From Paenarthrobacter sp. PH39-S1 (GTDB taxonomy: Bacteria > Actinomycetota > Actinomycetes > Actinomycetales > Micrococcaceae), in the NCBI RefSeq assembly GCF_030063245.1, contig NZ_JASISR010000001.1:160178-224177 (forward strand): 64,000 bases of DNA. The letters run 5' to 3'. Position 1 is the stretch's first letter; each line of letters starts with the position of its first letter. This document shows positions 48,114 to 57,609 of the stretch, in pieces. The notes under the pieces are model-generated. The model made no database searches. It saw nothing but the letters and a program-made list of their open reading frames with translations, and had not been told where the DNA came from. The translations under genes were made by a program, and so were the position numbers.

Positions 48114-49700
48114 GTGACTGTGCCCAGCCAACTGAAACAGCAGAGCCCGCCCGCCAGCGGGCCCACATCTACCCGGACCGGCCGCCAAGGCCGAGACCGA
48201 GGGCGCAGCGGTGCCCGTCCGGCAGTCGGACTCGGCAGCCAGCTGCTCCGCCGCAAGCCGCTGGGCCAGATGGTCCACGAAGCCGGCAGCGGCTCGAATG
48301 GTCCCAAGCTGATCCGCAGCTTTGGCGTGCTGCAGCTGACCATGATCAGCGTCGGTGCCACCCTGGGCACCGGGATCCTGGTGATCCTGGGCGACTCGGT
48401 GCCGCTGGCCGGGCCGGCCATCTGGATTTCCTTCGTCATCGCCGGCCTGGCCGCCCTGTTCTCCGCCGTCTCCTACGCGGAGATGGCCGGACTGGTTCCG
48501 GTCGCCGGGTCCAGCTACTCGTACACTTACGCCACACTGGGGGAGGGGATGGCCTGGATCTGCGGCTGGTGCCTGGTGCTCGAATACGCCGTCTCCGTGG
48601 CCGCCGTCGCCGTCGGTGCCGGCCAGTACGTCAACGAAACCGTGTCCGCCTTCGGGCTAAGCCTGCCGGATGCGATCTCGCAGCCGCCGGGATCCGGCGG
48701 GGCGTTCAATCTGCCGGCCATGGTGATTGTGCTCCTGGCCATGGCGCTGCTGGTGCGCGGCGCCAAGGAAAGCGCGTGGATCAACACCGCCATCGTGATC
48801 ATCAAGATCGTCATCCTGCTCTTCTTCTGCGTGATCGCCTTCAGCGCCTTCAATTCCGGCCACTTCGAGCCGCTGATGCCGATGGGTGCCGCCGGTGTCT
48901 CAGCCGCCGCCTCCCGGGTGTTCTTCTCCTACATCGGCTTCGATGCCGCGTCCACCGCCGGTGAAGAGGCCCGCAATCCGCAGCGGGACCTGCCGCGCGC
49001 CATCATGCTCTCCATGGTCATTGTCACCACGCTGTACGTGCTGGTGGCCGTGGCCGCCGTCGGCGCCCGCGAATGGACCTGGTTCGAGGGCACCCAGGCG
49101 GCGCTGGTGCAGATCCTGCAGGAAATCACCCACCAGCCGTGGATCGCCTTCGTCTTCTCCGTAGGCGCCGTGCTGGCCATCGCCAGCATCGTGCTGACCG
49201 TGCTGTACGGGCAGACCCGGATCCTGCTCTCGATGTCCCGCGACGGACTGGTGCCCAAGGTCTTCGGCAGGGTCTCGGCCCGCACCGGCACCCCGGTGGC
49301 CGGCACGCTGATCGTGGGCATCGTAGTCGCCCTCACCGCCGGCCTGATCCCGCTGGGCGCGCTGGCGGATGCCACCAGCATCGGCACCCTGTTCGCCTTC
49401 GCGCTGGTCAACCTGGCCGTGATCCACCTGCGCCGCAAGCGTCCGGAACTCAAACGCAGCTACCGCGTCCCGCTCTACCCGCTGACCCCGATCCTGGGCT
49501 CGCTGATGTGCATCTACCTGATGATCAACCTGGGCGGCATCACCTGGCTGGTCTTCGCCGGCTGGATGCTGGTCGGATTTGCCGCCTACTTCGGCTACGG
49601 CCGCCGGCATTCCAAGGTGGCGGAGCTGAGCGCCGAGGAGTACCGTGTGCTGGCGACCAGCTCGTTCGACGACGAACCCGTGAAAGTTGGGCAGCGATGA
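48114..49700 (+). CDS. APC family amino acid permease
   Basis: 528 residues from GTG 48114, with AAAGGAAGTCAACG upstream. A hydrophilic N-tail of about 65 residues is followed by twelve or so helices. GVLQLTMISVGATLGTGIL is the APC helix-1 motif and AVSYAEMAGLVPVAGSSYSY the helix-2/3 signature; FFSYIGFDAASTAGEEARNP is the conserved helix-6/loop region of cationic amino acid transporters. Its stop overlaps the flavoenzyme start (ATGA), so it probably imports that enzyme's substrate, likely a basic or aromatic amino acid. Confidence 0.9.
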   Translation: MTVPSQLKQQSPPASGPTSTRTGRQGRDRGRSGARPAVGLGSQLLRRKPLGQMVHEAGSGSNGPKLIRSFGVLQLTMISVGATLGTGILVILGDSVPLAGPAIWISFVIAGLAALFSAVSYAEMAGLVPVAGSSYSYTYATLGEGMAWICGWCLVLEYAVSVAAVAVGAGQYVNETVSAFGLSLPDAISQPPGSGGAFNLPAMVIVLLAMALLVRGAKESAWINTAIVIIKIVILLFFCVIAFSAFNSGHFEPLMPMGAAGVSAAASRVFFSYIGFDAASTAGEEARNPQRDLPRAIMLSMVIVTTLYVLVAVAAVGAREWTWFEGTQAALVQILQEITHQPWIAFVFSVGAVLAIASIVLTVLYGQTRILLSMSRDGLVPKVFGRVSARTGTPVAGTLIVGIVVALTAGLIPLGALADATSIGTLFAFALVNLAVIHLRRKRPELKRSYRVPLYPLTPILGSLMCIYLMINLGGITWLVFAGWMLVGFAAYFGYGRRHSKVAELSAEEYRVLATSSFDDEPVKVGQR

Positions 49701-51400
49701 CCATCGCCACCGATCCGCAGCAGCCGCCGGTGCCCGGGCAGGCACCTATCACCATGTTGAACCCGGATTTCCCCTTCAGCTACGACCTCTACCTGGCGCA
49801 CCCGGCCGGGCTCGGCTCCGTCCCGGCGGAGCTCTATGGCACCGAGGTAGCCGTGGTAGGGGCGGGCCTGTCCGGGCTGGTGACCGCGTATGAGCTGATG
49901 AAGTTGGGCCTGCGACCGGTGCTGTATGAGGCGGATCAGCTGGGCGGCCGGCTGCGCACGGCCAGCTTCCCGGCGGCCCCCGACGTGGTCGCGGATTTGG
50001 GCGGGATGCGCTTCCCCGCCTCCGGCCGGGCCTTCTACCACTACGTGGACAAGCTGGGACTGGCGACGACGGCGTTCCCGAATCCGCTCGCGGAGGTTAC
50101 CTCCAGCACGGTCATCGAACTGGCCGGCACCTCGCATTACGCGCGCACCAGTGCGGACCTGCCGCCGTTCTTCCACGAGGTGGCCGAGGCCTGGCGCGCC
50201 GCAGTGAACGATGGCGCCCAATTCGCCCAAATGCAGCAGGCCATCCGTGCCCGCGACACCGGCCGGATCAAGTCACTGTGGAACGCGCTGCTGCCGGAAC
50301 TGGACGAGGAGACGTTCTACGGCTTCATCGCGCAGAGCAAGTCCTTCAGGGACGCCGGTTTCGCGCACCGCGAGGCCTTCGGCCAGGTCGGCTTCGGCAC
50401 CGGCGGCTGGGACACCGACTTCCCGAACTCCATCCTGGAGATCCTGCGCGTGGTCTATACGGACGCCGACGACGGCCACCGCTCCCTGGTGGGCGGGGCG
50501 CAACGCCTGCCCGAGGCGCTCTGGCACCACTCGCCCTCGGACATTTCGCCGTCGGAGATGAAGCACTGGCCGGCGGGAACCTCGCTGGCGTCGCTGCACA
50601 ACGGCTCCCCGCACGGGGCGGTGGCGAAGATTTCCCGCGCCCCGGACGGCAACATTCGCGTCCAGGAACGCTGGGGCCGCACGGCCAGTTACCCGGCCGT
50701 GGTGACCACCTGCCAGTCGTGGCTGCTCTCCACCCGGATCCACACCGAGGAAGGGCTCTTCGCGCCCGAAATGTGGACCGCGATCGAGCGCTCGCACTAC
50801 ATGCAGTCCTCGAAGACCTTTGTCATGGTGGACCGGCCGTTCTGGAAGGACGTCGATCCGGACACCGGCCGCGAGGTGCTGTCCATGACCCTGACCGACC
50901 GGCTGAACCGCGCCACCTACCTGCTGGACAACGGCCCGGGCAAGCCCGCCGTCATCCTGCTCTCCTACACCTGGAACGACGACGCGCTGAAGTGGCTGGC
51001 GCTGAGCTCCGAGGAACGGGTGGAGCTGATGCTGCATTCGCTCAAGCAGATCTACCCCACGGTGGACATCGCCTCGCATATTGTCGGCCAGCCGATCACC
51101 GTGTCCTGGGAGGCGGACCCAAACTTCATGGGTGCTTTCAAGGCGAACCTCCCCGGACACTACCGCTACCAGCAGCGGCTCTTCACGCACTTCAAGCAGG
51201 ACACTCTGCCGCCGGAGCGGAGCGGGATCTTCCTGGCCGGAGATGACGTGTCCTTTACGGCCGGCTGGGCCGAGGGTGCGGTCACAACCGGGCTGAATGC
51301 CGTCTGGGGCGTGGTGCGGCATCTGGGCGGCAGCTCGGCGCCCGGCAACCCCGGCCCGGGGGACCTGCTGGACGAGCTGGGCCCGGTGCCGCTGGACTGA
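49697..51400 (+). CDS. flavin amino-acid 2-monooxygenase (lysine/tryptophan 2-monooxygenase-like, DavB-type)
   Basis: 567 residues. FAD Rossmann motif VAVVGAGLSGLVTAYELMKL (51-70) and GGRLRT (83-88), then the flavin amine oxidase pattern DLGGMRFPASGRAFYHYVDK, MQSSKTFVMVDRPFW and the C-terminal FAD segment GIFLAGDDVSFTAGWAEGAV. Length and layout match lysine 2-monooxygenase (about 560) rather than shorter amine oxidases. Such enzymes convert an L-amino acid plus O2 to the shortened amide, CO2 and water; the nitrilase-type enzyme nearby would hydrolyse the amide. Lysine, arginine, phenylalanine and tryptophan users cannot be distinguished by eye. Confidence 0.83.
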   Translation: MTIATDPQQPPVPGQAPITMLNPDFPFSYDLYLAHPAGLGSVPAELYGTEVAVVGAGLSGLVTAYELMKLGLRPVLYEADQLGGRLRTASFPAAPDVVADLGGMRFPASGRAFYHYVDKLGLATTAFPNPLAEVTSSTVIELAGTSHYARTSADLPPFFHEVAEAWRAAVNDGAQFAQMQQAIRARDTGRIKSLWNALLPELDEETFYGFIAQSKSFRDAGFAHREAFGQVGFGTGGWDTDFPNSILEILRVVYTDADDGHRSLVGGAQRLPEALWHHSPSDISPSEMKHWPAGTSLASLHNGSPHGAVAKISRAPDGNIRVQERWGRTASYPAVVTTCQSWLLSTRIHTEEGLFAPEMWTAIERSHYMQSSKTFVMVDRPFWKDVDPDTGREVLSMTLTDRLNRATYLLDNGPGKPAVILLSYTWNDDALKWLALSSEERVELMLHSLKQIYPTVDIASHIVGQPITVSWEADPNFMGAFKANLPGHYRYQQRLFTHFKQDTLPPERSGIFLAGDDVSFTAGWAEGAVTTGLNAVWGVVRHLGGSSAPGNPGPGDLLDELGPVPLD

Positions 51401-51413
51401 GGCGGGGCAGCGA

Positions 51414-52280
51414 TCAGTTGAAGACGACGGTACGGTTTCCATCCAGCAGCACGCGGTGCTCGGCATGCCACTGGACCGCCTTAGCCAGCGTGCGGCCTTC
51501 CACATCGCGGCCCATCGCCACGAACTCCTTGGTGGAGTGGGCGTGATCGACGCGGATGACCTCCTGCTCGATGATGGGGCCCTCGTCCAATTCGCCCGTG
51601 ACGTAGTGGGCGGTGGCGCCAATAATCTTCACACCGCGGGCATGGGCCTGGTGGTAGGGGCGGGCTCCCTTGAACGCGGGCAGGAAGGAATGATGAATGT
51701 TGATGGCCTTGCCGGCCAGCTCGCTGCACAGCTCATCGGAAATGACCTGCATGTAGCGCGCCAGCACCACGAGCTCCACGTTGTGCTCGGCGACCAGTGC
51801 CCGCAGCGCGTTCTCGGCGTCGGACTTCGTTTCGGCCGTCACGGGAATGTAATGGAACGGGATGCCGTAAAACCTGGCCAGCTCCGCCAGCTCACGGTGG
51901 TTGGAGACGATGGCCGGGATTTCAATGGGCAAGGTGCCCGAACGCTGCAGAAACAGCAGGTCGTTGAGGCAGTGGGCGGCCTTGGACGCCAGGATCAACG
52001 TACGGACCGGAGCGCCTGCGGGGTGCAGCTCCCAACTCAGGGAAAACTCGGCGGCAACGGACTCCAGCTGGCTGCGCAACCGGGGATAGGAGGTGCCGGT
52101 TTCCACCGCCACACGCATGAAAAAGGTGCCCGTGACCGGATTCCCGTATTGCTGGGAGTCCGTTATGTTGCATCCGGCGGCCAGCAGCGAACCGGACACA
52201 GCATGCACGATTCCCGGCCGGTCCGCGCAGGACAACGTCAGGATGAAGCCGGGCTTTGCGGCGATTGCTGTCTCGGTCAC
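51414..52280 (-). CDS. purU: formyltetrahydrofolate deformylase (second copy)
   Basis: 288 residues from GTG 52280 (weak ribosome site); the frame runs upstream but without coding character. N-terminal ACT domain (ILTLSCADRPGIVHAVSG) and C-terminal hydrolase domain with NIHHSFLPAFKGARPYHQ and ELDEGPIIEQEV. Same reaction as the sarcosine-operon copy. It lies next to the ZTP-switched glyA-folD unit and is divergent from it, so it is probably the housekeeping one-carbon balancer. Confidence 0.93.
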   Translation of the reverse strand: MTETAIAAKPGFILTLSCADRPGIVHAVSGSLLAAGCNITDSQQYGNPVTGTFFMRVAVETGTSYPRLRSQLESVAAEFSLSWELHPAGAPVRTLILASKAAHCLNDLLFLQRSGTLPIEIPAIVSNHRELAELARFYGIPFHYIPVTAETKSDAENALRALVAEHNVELVVLARYMQVISDELCSELAGKAINIHHSFLPAFKGARPYHQAHARGVKIIGATAHYVTGELDEGPIIEQEVIRVDHAHSTKEFVAMGRDVEGRTLAKAVQWHAEHRVLLDGNRTVVFN

Positions 52281-52356
52281 CCGATTAAGGGTACCTGCGG
52301 TCGCCCCGCAGACCGGCGGTTGGGGCCGGCACGCCCGTAACAAAGGACGCCTGTAA

Positions 52357-52362
52357 TACAAT
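52357..52362 (+). promoter_or_regulatory. -10 box upstream of the ZTP riboswitch
   Basis: TACAAT at 52357-52362 would place the transcript start at about 52369, the 5' edge of the aptamer. No clear -35 hexamer is seen 17 bases upstream. Confidence 0.5.
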
Positions 52363-52365
52363 TAG

Positions 52366-52441
52366 CGGTGTTGTGACTGGCGTTAGGTGGGGCACCACCG
52401 GGGAGCAGCGGTGTGCAAGACCACGGATCGTACGCCTGGGC
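52366..52441 (+). ncRNA. ZTP riboswitch (pfl motif) aptamer
   Basis: The conserved core is present in order: TGTGACTGGCG (52372-52382) with the following AGGTGG, CCACCGGGGAGC (52395-52406), and the 3' pseudoknot element CGCCTGGGC (52433-52441). Spacing fits the pfl aptamer, which senses ZTP/ZMP, the AICAR signal of 10-formyl-THF shortage. It precedes glyA2-folD, the commonest actinobacterial target. Two CCTCGGC copies downstream can pair with GCCGAGG at its 3' edge (see 52440-52495). Confidence 0.9.
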
Positions 52442-52495
52442 CGAGGGTCGCGTTTTGCTTGTTGAACCTCGGCAACTGCGTTCCGCCGCCTCGGC
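52440..52495 (+). promoter_or_regulatory. probable expression platform of the ZTP riboswitch
   Basis: GCCGAGG (52440-52446) overlaps the last two bases of the aptamer pseudoknot. It can pair with CCTCGGC at 52467-52473 or with a second CCTCGGC at 52489-52495. The nearer pairing encloses a T-rich loop. Ligand binding would compete with this stem, giving on/off folding. Pairing is seen, the switching mechanism is inferred. Confidence 0.45.
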
Positions 52496-52563
52496 TGCGG
52501 GCGCCGTCCCTCAACCGGTAACCTGACCTGTAGCAGTTTCCTCACGCCCACCCAGGAGTCTTC

Positions 52564-53856
52564 GTGTCTACTCAATCCGCCCAGTCAGTGACCAATCTCC
52601 CGCTCGCCGATCTGGATCCCGAGATCGCCGCCGTCCTCAAGGACGAACTCGGCCGCCAGCGAGGCACCCTCGAAATGATCGCCTCGGAAAATTTCGCGCC
52701 GCGGGCGGTGCTCGAAGCCCAAGGCTCCGTGCTGACCAATAAATACGCCGAGGGTTACCCGGGGCGCCGGTACTACGGCGGCTGCGAATATGTCGACGTG
52801 GCGGAAAACCTGGCGATCGAACGGGTTAAGACGCTGTTCGGAGCGGAGTACGCGAATGTGCAGCCGCACTCGGGCGCCCAGGCCAATGCCGCCGCACTCG
52901 CGGCGATGATCACACCCGGGGACAAGATCCTGGGTCTGTCGCTGGCCCACGGCGGCCATCTGACCCACGGCATGAAACTGAACTTCTCTGGCAAGCTCTA
53001 CAAGGTTGCCGCCTACCAGGTCGAACAGGATACTTTCCGGGTCGACATGGAAAAGCTGCGCGAGCAGGCCATTGCCGAAAAACCGCAGGTCATCATCGCC
53101 GGCTGGTCCGCCTACCCGCGGCACCTTGACTTCGCGGCCTTCCGTTCCATCGCCGACGAGGTCGGGGCGCTGCTCTGGACAGACATGGCCCACTTTGCCG
53201 GTCTGGTCGCCGCAGGACTGCACCCGTCCCCGGTCCCGCACTCCGACGTCGTGACCTCCACCGTGCACAAGACGCTGGCCGGCCCGCGCTCGGGCGTCAT
53301 CCTGGCTAAGCAGGAGTGGGCCAAGAAGATCAACTCCGCCGTTTTCCCCGGTCAGCAGGGCGGACCGCTAATGCACGTCATCGCCGCCAAGGCCGTGGCC
53401 TTTAAAATCGCAGGGGGAGCGGAGTTCAAGGAACGCCAGGAGCGCGTGCTGGAAGGTGCCAAGATCATCGCGGACCGGCTCAGCGAGGCCGACGTGGCGA
53501 AGTCCGGCGTCTCGGTGTTGACCGGAGGCACGGACGTTCACCTGGTGCTGGTGGATCTGCGCAATTCCGAGCTGGACGGCCAGCAGGCCGAGGATCTGCT
53601 GCACGGCGTGGGAATAACCGTCAACCGCAACGCCGTACCGTTTGATCCCCGTCCGCCCATGGTGACGTCCGGGCTGCGGATCGGCACCCCGGCCCTGGCT
53701 ACCCGGGGCTTTGGTGCGACCGAGTTTACCGAGGTGGCTGACATCATTGCGACCGCGCTGAAGAACGGCCCGGCCGGTGATCTCGAGTCCCTGCGCGCTC
53801 GGGTGGAGAAGCTGACCGACGATTTTCCGCTGTACCCCGGCCAAGAGGAATGGTGA
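52564..53856 (+). CDS. glyA: serine hydroxymethyltransferase (housekeeping copy)
   Basis: 430 residues from GTG 52564, with CAGGAGTCTTC upstream. PLP lysine is Lys236 in [15 protein letters not shown]-terminal [20 protein letters not shown]. Supplies glycine and 5,10-methylene-THF. Downstream of the ZTP riboswitch, so it is induced when 10-formyl-THF is limiting. Four bases separate it from folD. It is clearly paralogous to, not identical with, the sarcosine-operon glyA. Confidence 0.96.
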   Translation: MSTQSAQSVTNLPLADLDPEIAAVLKDELGRQRGTLEMIASENFAPRAVLEAQGSVLTNKYAEGYPGRRYYGGCEYVDVAENLAIERVKTLFGAEYANVQPHSGAQANAAALAAMITPGDKILGLSLAHGGHLTHGMKLNFSGKLYKVAAYQVEQDTFRVDMEKLREQAIAEKPQVIIAGWSAYPRHLDFAAFRSIADEVGALLWTDMAHFAGLVAAGLHPSPVPHSDVVTSTVHKTLAGPRSGVILAKQEWAKKINSAVFPGQQGGPLMHVIAAKAVAFKIAGGAEFKERQERVLEGAKIIADRLSEADVAKSGVSVLTGGTDVHLVLVDLRNSELDGQQAEDLLHGVGITVNRNAVPFDPRPPMVTSGLRIGTPALATRGFGATEFTEVADIIATALKNGPAGDLESLRARVEKLTDDFPLYPGQEEW

Positions 53857-53860
53857 TCCC

Positions 53861-54805
53861 GTGACCAACAGCATGAGTCCCACGCGCGCAAAGACTCCCT
53901 TCGGCACGCCGGTAGCGGCGCAGGTTCTGGACGGAAGGGCGACGGCGGCGGCCGTGAAAAGTGAGCTGGCCGTCCGTGTCGAGGCGCTCAAGAGGCGTGG
54001 TATCACGCCCGGTCTCGGCACGGTCCTGGTCGGCGAAGATCCCGGCAGCCAGTGGTACGTGCGGGGTAAGCATCGTGACTGCGCCGAGATCGGGGTCAAC
54101 TCGGTACGCCGGGATCTGCCGGCGGACATCAGCCAGCAGGAGCTGGAAGCCGTGCTGGATGAGCTGAACGCGGATCCGAACACCACCGGCTACATCGTCC
54201 AGCTCCCGCTGCCGGACCACATCGACACCAATGCCATTTTGGAGCGCGTTGACCCGGCGAAAGACGCCGATGGCCTGCACCCGACCAATTTGGGCCGGCT
54301 GGTGCTCAACGTCAGTTCCCCGGTGAACGCTCCGCTGCCTTGCACGCCGCACGGCATCGTGGAGCTGCTGCTGCGGCACAAGATTGCGCTGAACGGCAAG
54401 AAGGTGCTGGTGATCGGCCGCGGCGTCACCGTGGGACGCCCGTTGGGCCTGTTGCTGACCCGGCGCTCGATCAACGCGACGGTGCTGCTGGCGCACACCG
54501 GCACCCTTGACCTTCCGGAACTGCTGGCGATGGCCGACGTGGTGGTAGCCGCGGTGGGGATGCCGGCAATGATCCAGGCCGCCGAGCTCAAGGAAGGCGC
54601 GATCGTGCTGGACGTGGGTGTGAGCCGGGTGGTGGACGAGGAAACGGGCAAGTCCAAGATTGTCGGCGATGTCGACCCCGACGTAGCCGACGTCGCCAGC
54701 TGGCTCTCTCCCAACCCGGGCGGTGTGGGGCCGATGACGCGTGCCATGCTGCTGGCAAATGTGGTGGAGGCGGCCGAGCGGCAGACAGGCATCATCGCGG
54801 ACTGA
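53861..54805 (+). CDS. folD: bifunctional methylene-THF dehydrogenase/methenyl-THF cyclohydrolase
   Basis: 314 residues from GTG 53861. Converts 5,10-methylene-THF to 10-formyl-THF with NADP. Catalytic Tyr/Lys region [17 protein letters not shown], substrate loop [13 protein letters not shown], the [10 protein letters not shown] motif and [18 protein letters not shown] for the dinucleotide. The N-terminus is about 15 residues longer than average; the internal ATG (residue 5) is a possible start. Cotranscribed with glyA under ZTP control, giving the pathway from serine to 10-formyl-THF. Confidence 0.95.
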   Translation: MTNSMSPTRAKTPFGTPVAAQVLDGRATAAAVKSELAVRVEALKRRGITPGLGTVLVGEDPGSQWYVRGKHRDCAEIGVNSVRRDLPADISQQELEAVLDELNADPNTTGYIVQLPLPDHIDTNAILERVDPAKDADGLHPTNLGRLVLNVSSPVNAPLPCTPHGIVELLLRHKIALNGKKVLVIGRGVTVGRPLGLLLTRRSINATVLLAHTGTLDLPELLAMADVVVAAVGMPAMIQAAELKEGAIVLDVGVSRVVDEETGKSKIVGDVDPDVADVASWLSPNPGGVGPMTRAMLLANVVEAAERQTGIIAD

Positions 54806-54818
54806 CCCGCTGGCAATG

Positions 54819-54872
54819 TGAGGTGCCCACAAGGGGGCGGTTCACGCCCCATGGCCCACTACGGGCACCTCA
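54819..54872. terminator. hairpin after folD
   Basis: Outer arms TGAGGTGCCC (54819-54828) and GGGCACCTCA (54863-54872) are perfect; a smaller GGGGCG/CGCCCC stem sits inside. It begins 14 bases after the folD stop and is the likely end of the glyA-folD transcript. Confidence 0.6.
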
Positions 54873-54931
54873 GGTTTCCGCCGGTGGTGGAACGTCCTGC
54901 CGCCGGCGGTGGCTTTTGACATACTGAAGGC

Positions 54932-55486
54932 ATGTATTCTCTCGGCAAAGACGGTGGCAGAAGCCCGCAGCGGCCCGGCCGATGGACCGGAACCGGGACC
55001 ATTGTGCTGGCCCTGGTTTTCCTGGTGGCGCTGGTCTTCGCGGCCAACAGCAATGACGTGCTTGGCTGGTTCATCGCCGCCGTCGCCCTGGGCTGGCTGG
55101 CCCTCTCCACCTTTGTCTACATCGGAGTGCACAAGGCCGCCCGCTTCGGCGCCGAGCAGGTCCGCCGGGCCCAAAGCACCCTGGCCGGGGTCAACGGAGC
55201 CGGCGGTCCGCCGGCTCCGGCGGGAAAGAAAGCGCGCGGGACCACCCTGATCGACGACGGTTCTGCCGGCATCCGCGATTTGAAGCTGGACCACAGCTTC
55301 AAAATTATCCAGGTGCAGGCCGGCCTAATCGAGGAACAGCTGGGCCGGGGAACCGGCGCCGATTCCGCGGCCATGATGCGCGCGCTGGAAACGATTTCGA
55401 TCACCGCCCATAACGGTCGTGGCATGGTCAGCAACAGCGGCGGATCCGACGACGGCGGCCCGGTCAGCGGCGTCGTTCTCGACTAA
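54932..55486 (+). CDS. conserved-type hypothetical protein with two N-terminal membrane helices
   Basis: 184 residues. Two hydrophobic helices (IVLALVFLVALVFAA, about 24-38, and WFIAAVALGWLALSTFVYIG, about 46-65) followed by a hydrophilic cytoplasmic or external part of about 115 residues with QVQAGLIEEQLGRG and a Gly/Ser-rich end. Family not recognised. The start lacks a strong ribosome site; CTGAAGGC precedes the ATG. It stands alone between folD and the exonuclease gene. Confidence 0.65.
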   Translation: MYSLGKDGGRSPQRPGRWTGTGTIVLALVFLVALVFAANSNDVLGWFIAAVALGWLALSTFVYIGVHKAARFGAEQVRRAQSTLAGVNGAGGPPAPAGKKARGTTLIDDGSAGIRDLKLDHSFKIIQVQAGLIEEQLGRGTGADSAAMMRALETISITAHNGRGMVSNSGGSDDGGPVSGVVLD

Positions 55487-55561
55487 GGCGGCCGGCCGGG
55501 AGCGCGGACACAGGCCGCGGTTTGCGGGATGCGCTGAAACGGTAAAGTGGAACGGGTGAGC

Positions 55562-56542
55562 ATGTCAACGAATACAGCAACGGCACCACGGCAGTTGGCC
55601 ACGGGGCAGTTAATCACCGCACGGCAGTTATCCGCCACAGAGCCCCTGACGGCAACCATGACAGAGCTGGTGCCTGCGGCGGCAGACGTCCCCGGAACGG
55701 CGCCCAAGAACGGCCTGCGGATCGCCTCCGTCAATGTCAACGGGATTCGGGCCGCCTATAAGCGCGGCATGGCCCAGTGGCTGGCCGCGCGGGACGTGGA
55801 CATCCTGGCCCTGCAGGAAGTCCGTGCGCCGGACGCAGTGGTGCAGGACCTGCTCGGCGACGAATGGCACATTCTGCATGCCGAGGCCGAGGCGAAGGGC
55901 CGCGCCGGCGTTGCGATCGCCTCCCGCCGGGACCGGATCCAACCGGTGGAAACCCGGGTGGGGATCGGTGATGATTACTTCGCCGCCGCCGGCCGCTGGG
56001 TGGAGGCCGATTACCGGGTCACCGACGCCGACGGGCAGACCAGAAAGCTCACCGTTGTCAGCGCCTATGTGCATTCCGGGGAGGTGGATACACCCAAGCA
56101 GGTCGACAAGTACCGCTTCCTTGACGTTATGGCTACGCGCCTGCCGCAACTGGAACGGGAGAGCGACCATGCCCTGGTGGTGGGAGACCTCAACGTCGGT
56201 CACACCACCTTGGACATCAAAAACTGGAAGGGCAACGTCAAGCGGGCCGGTTTTCTGCCGGCAGAGCGCGCCTACTTCGACAGGTTCTTCGGCGACGAAT
56301 TCGGCTGGGCCGACGTGCACCGCCGGCTCGCCGGTGAGGTTGAGGGCCCCTACACCTGGTGGTCGTGGCGTGGGCAGGCCTTCGACAACGACACGGGCTG
56401 GCGCATTGACTACCACATGGCCACCTCCGCACTGGCAGCGGCGGCCGGCGCCGCCGTCGTCGACCGCGCGCCGTCCTGGGACACGCGCTTCTCCGACCAC
56501 GCGCCGCTGGTGGTCGATTACCGGCTCGGCGTCCAGCCCTAG
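55562..56542 (+). CDS. xth: exodeoxyribonuclease III / AP endonuclease (ExoIII family)
   Basis: 326 residues from ATG 55562; GTG codons at 55547 and 55556 are also possible because no ribosome site is visible, and a TAAAGT box at 55543-55548 hints at leaderless initiation. The first 57 or so residues are a Thr/Ala-rich extension absent from classic ExoIII (268 residues). The catalytic EEP fold starts at [18 protein letters not shown] and contains [11 protein letters not shown] (metal Glu), [15 protein letters not shown] and the C-terminal [10 protein letters not shown]. Repairs abasic sites and 3' blocked ends. Confidence 0.9.
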   Translation: MSTNTATAPRQLATGQLITARQLSATEPLTATMTELVPAAADVPGTAPKNGLRIASVNVNGIRAAYKRGMAQWLAARDVDILALQEVRAPDAVVQDLLGDEWHILHAEAEAKGRAGVAIASRRDRIQPVETRVGIGDDYFAAAGRWVEADYRVTDADGQTRKLTVVSAYVHSGEVDTPKQVDKYRFLDVMATRLPQLERESDHALVVGDLNVGHTTLDIKNWKGNVKRAGFLPAERAYFDRFFGDEFGWADVHRRLAGEVEGPYTWWSWRGQAFDNDTGWRIDYHMATSALAAAAGAAVVDRAPSWDTRFSDHAPLVVDYRLGVQP

Positions 56543-56585
56543 GCACCCACCTATCCCGCTATCGAGATTTGAGAGTTCAGAATTG

Positions 56586-57605
56586 ATGACTGCAGCACGC
56601 CAGCGCATCCTCTCCGGAGCAAAGCCCACCGCCGATTCCCTGCATCTGGGGAACTACATCGGCGCCGTGCGCAACTGGGTGCAGATGCAGTCGGAGTACG
56701 ACGCGGTCTTCTTCATTCCCGACCTGCATGCGGTGACTGTTGATTTCGAGCCGGACATGCTGGCCAGGCGGACCCGCACGGTTGCCGCGCAGTACATCGC
56801 GGCCGGAATCGACCCGGAGAAGTGCATCTTCTTTGTCCAGTCGCAGGTGCCCGAACACGCCGAGCTGGCCTGGGCGCTGAACTGCATTACCGGCTACGGT
56901 GAGGCCGCACGGATGACGCAGTTCAAGGACAAGACGCAGAAGGGCGGTTCCGAGGCCGCCACGCTGGGACTGTTTGCGTACCCGACCCTGATGGCAGCGG
57001 ACATTCTGCTCTACCAAACGGATCTGGTGCCGGTGGGCGAAGACCAGCGTCAGCATCTGGAACTGACCCGGAACCTGGCCCAGCGCTTCAACGCCAGGTT
57101 CGGCGAAACCTTCACTGTGCCCGATGCGAAGATCCTCAAGGAATCCGCCAAGATCTATGACCTGCAGAATCCGGTGGCCAAGATGTCCAAAACCGGGGAA
57201 TCCGCCAGCGGGTCGATCCAGCTGCTGGAGGATCCGAGGATTGCCGCCAAACGGATTAAAACCGCGGTGACGGATGACGGCACCGAGGTCCGCTTTGATA
57301 TTGAAACCAAGCCCGGTGTCTCCAACCTGCTGACCATTTATTCCACCCTCACGGGGCAGCAGATCCCCGAACTGGAGCGGCTCTACGAGGGCAAAATGTA
57401 CGGGCATCTGAAAGCGGACCTGGCCGACGTGATGGTCGACTTCATCACTCCGCTGCGGGACCGGACGAACGAACTGATGTCCGATCCGGCGGAGCTGGAC
57501 CGGCTGCTGGCCGGCGGTGCGCGGCGGGCCCGGGAAATTGCGTCGGTGACGCTGCGACAGGTGTACGACAAAATGGGCTTCCTCCCGTTGCAGGGTGGCC
57601 GCTAG
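56586..57605 (+). CDS. trpS: tryptophanyl-tRNA synthetase
   Basis: 339 residues, class I synthetase. HIGH-type motif is SLHLGN (residues 18-23) and the KMSKS equivalent is KMSKT (199-203). [15 protein letters not shown] and [19 protein letters not shown] are characteristic of TrpRS. Start at ATG 56586; an adjoining TTG at 56583 is possible. GAGAG lies about 12 bases upstream. Follows the exonuclease gene by 43 bases. Confidence 0.95.
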   Translation: MTAARQRILSGAKPTADSLHLGNYIGAVRNWVQMQSEYDAVFFIPDLHAVTVDFEPDMLARRTRTVAAQYIAAGIDPEKCIFFVQSQVPEHAELAWALNCITGYGEAARMTQFKDKTQKGGSEAATLGLFAYPTLMAADILLYQTDLVPVGEDQRQHLELTRNLAQRFNARFGETFTVPDAKILKESAKIYDLQNPVAKMSKTGESASGSIQLLEDPRIAAKRIKTAVTDDGTEVRFDIETKPGVSNLLTIYSTLTGQQIPELERLYEGKMYGHLKADLADVMVDFITPLRDRTNELMSDPAELDRLLAGGARRAREIASVTLRQVYDKMGFLPLQGGR

Positions 57606-57609
57606 CACC

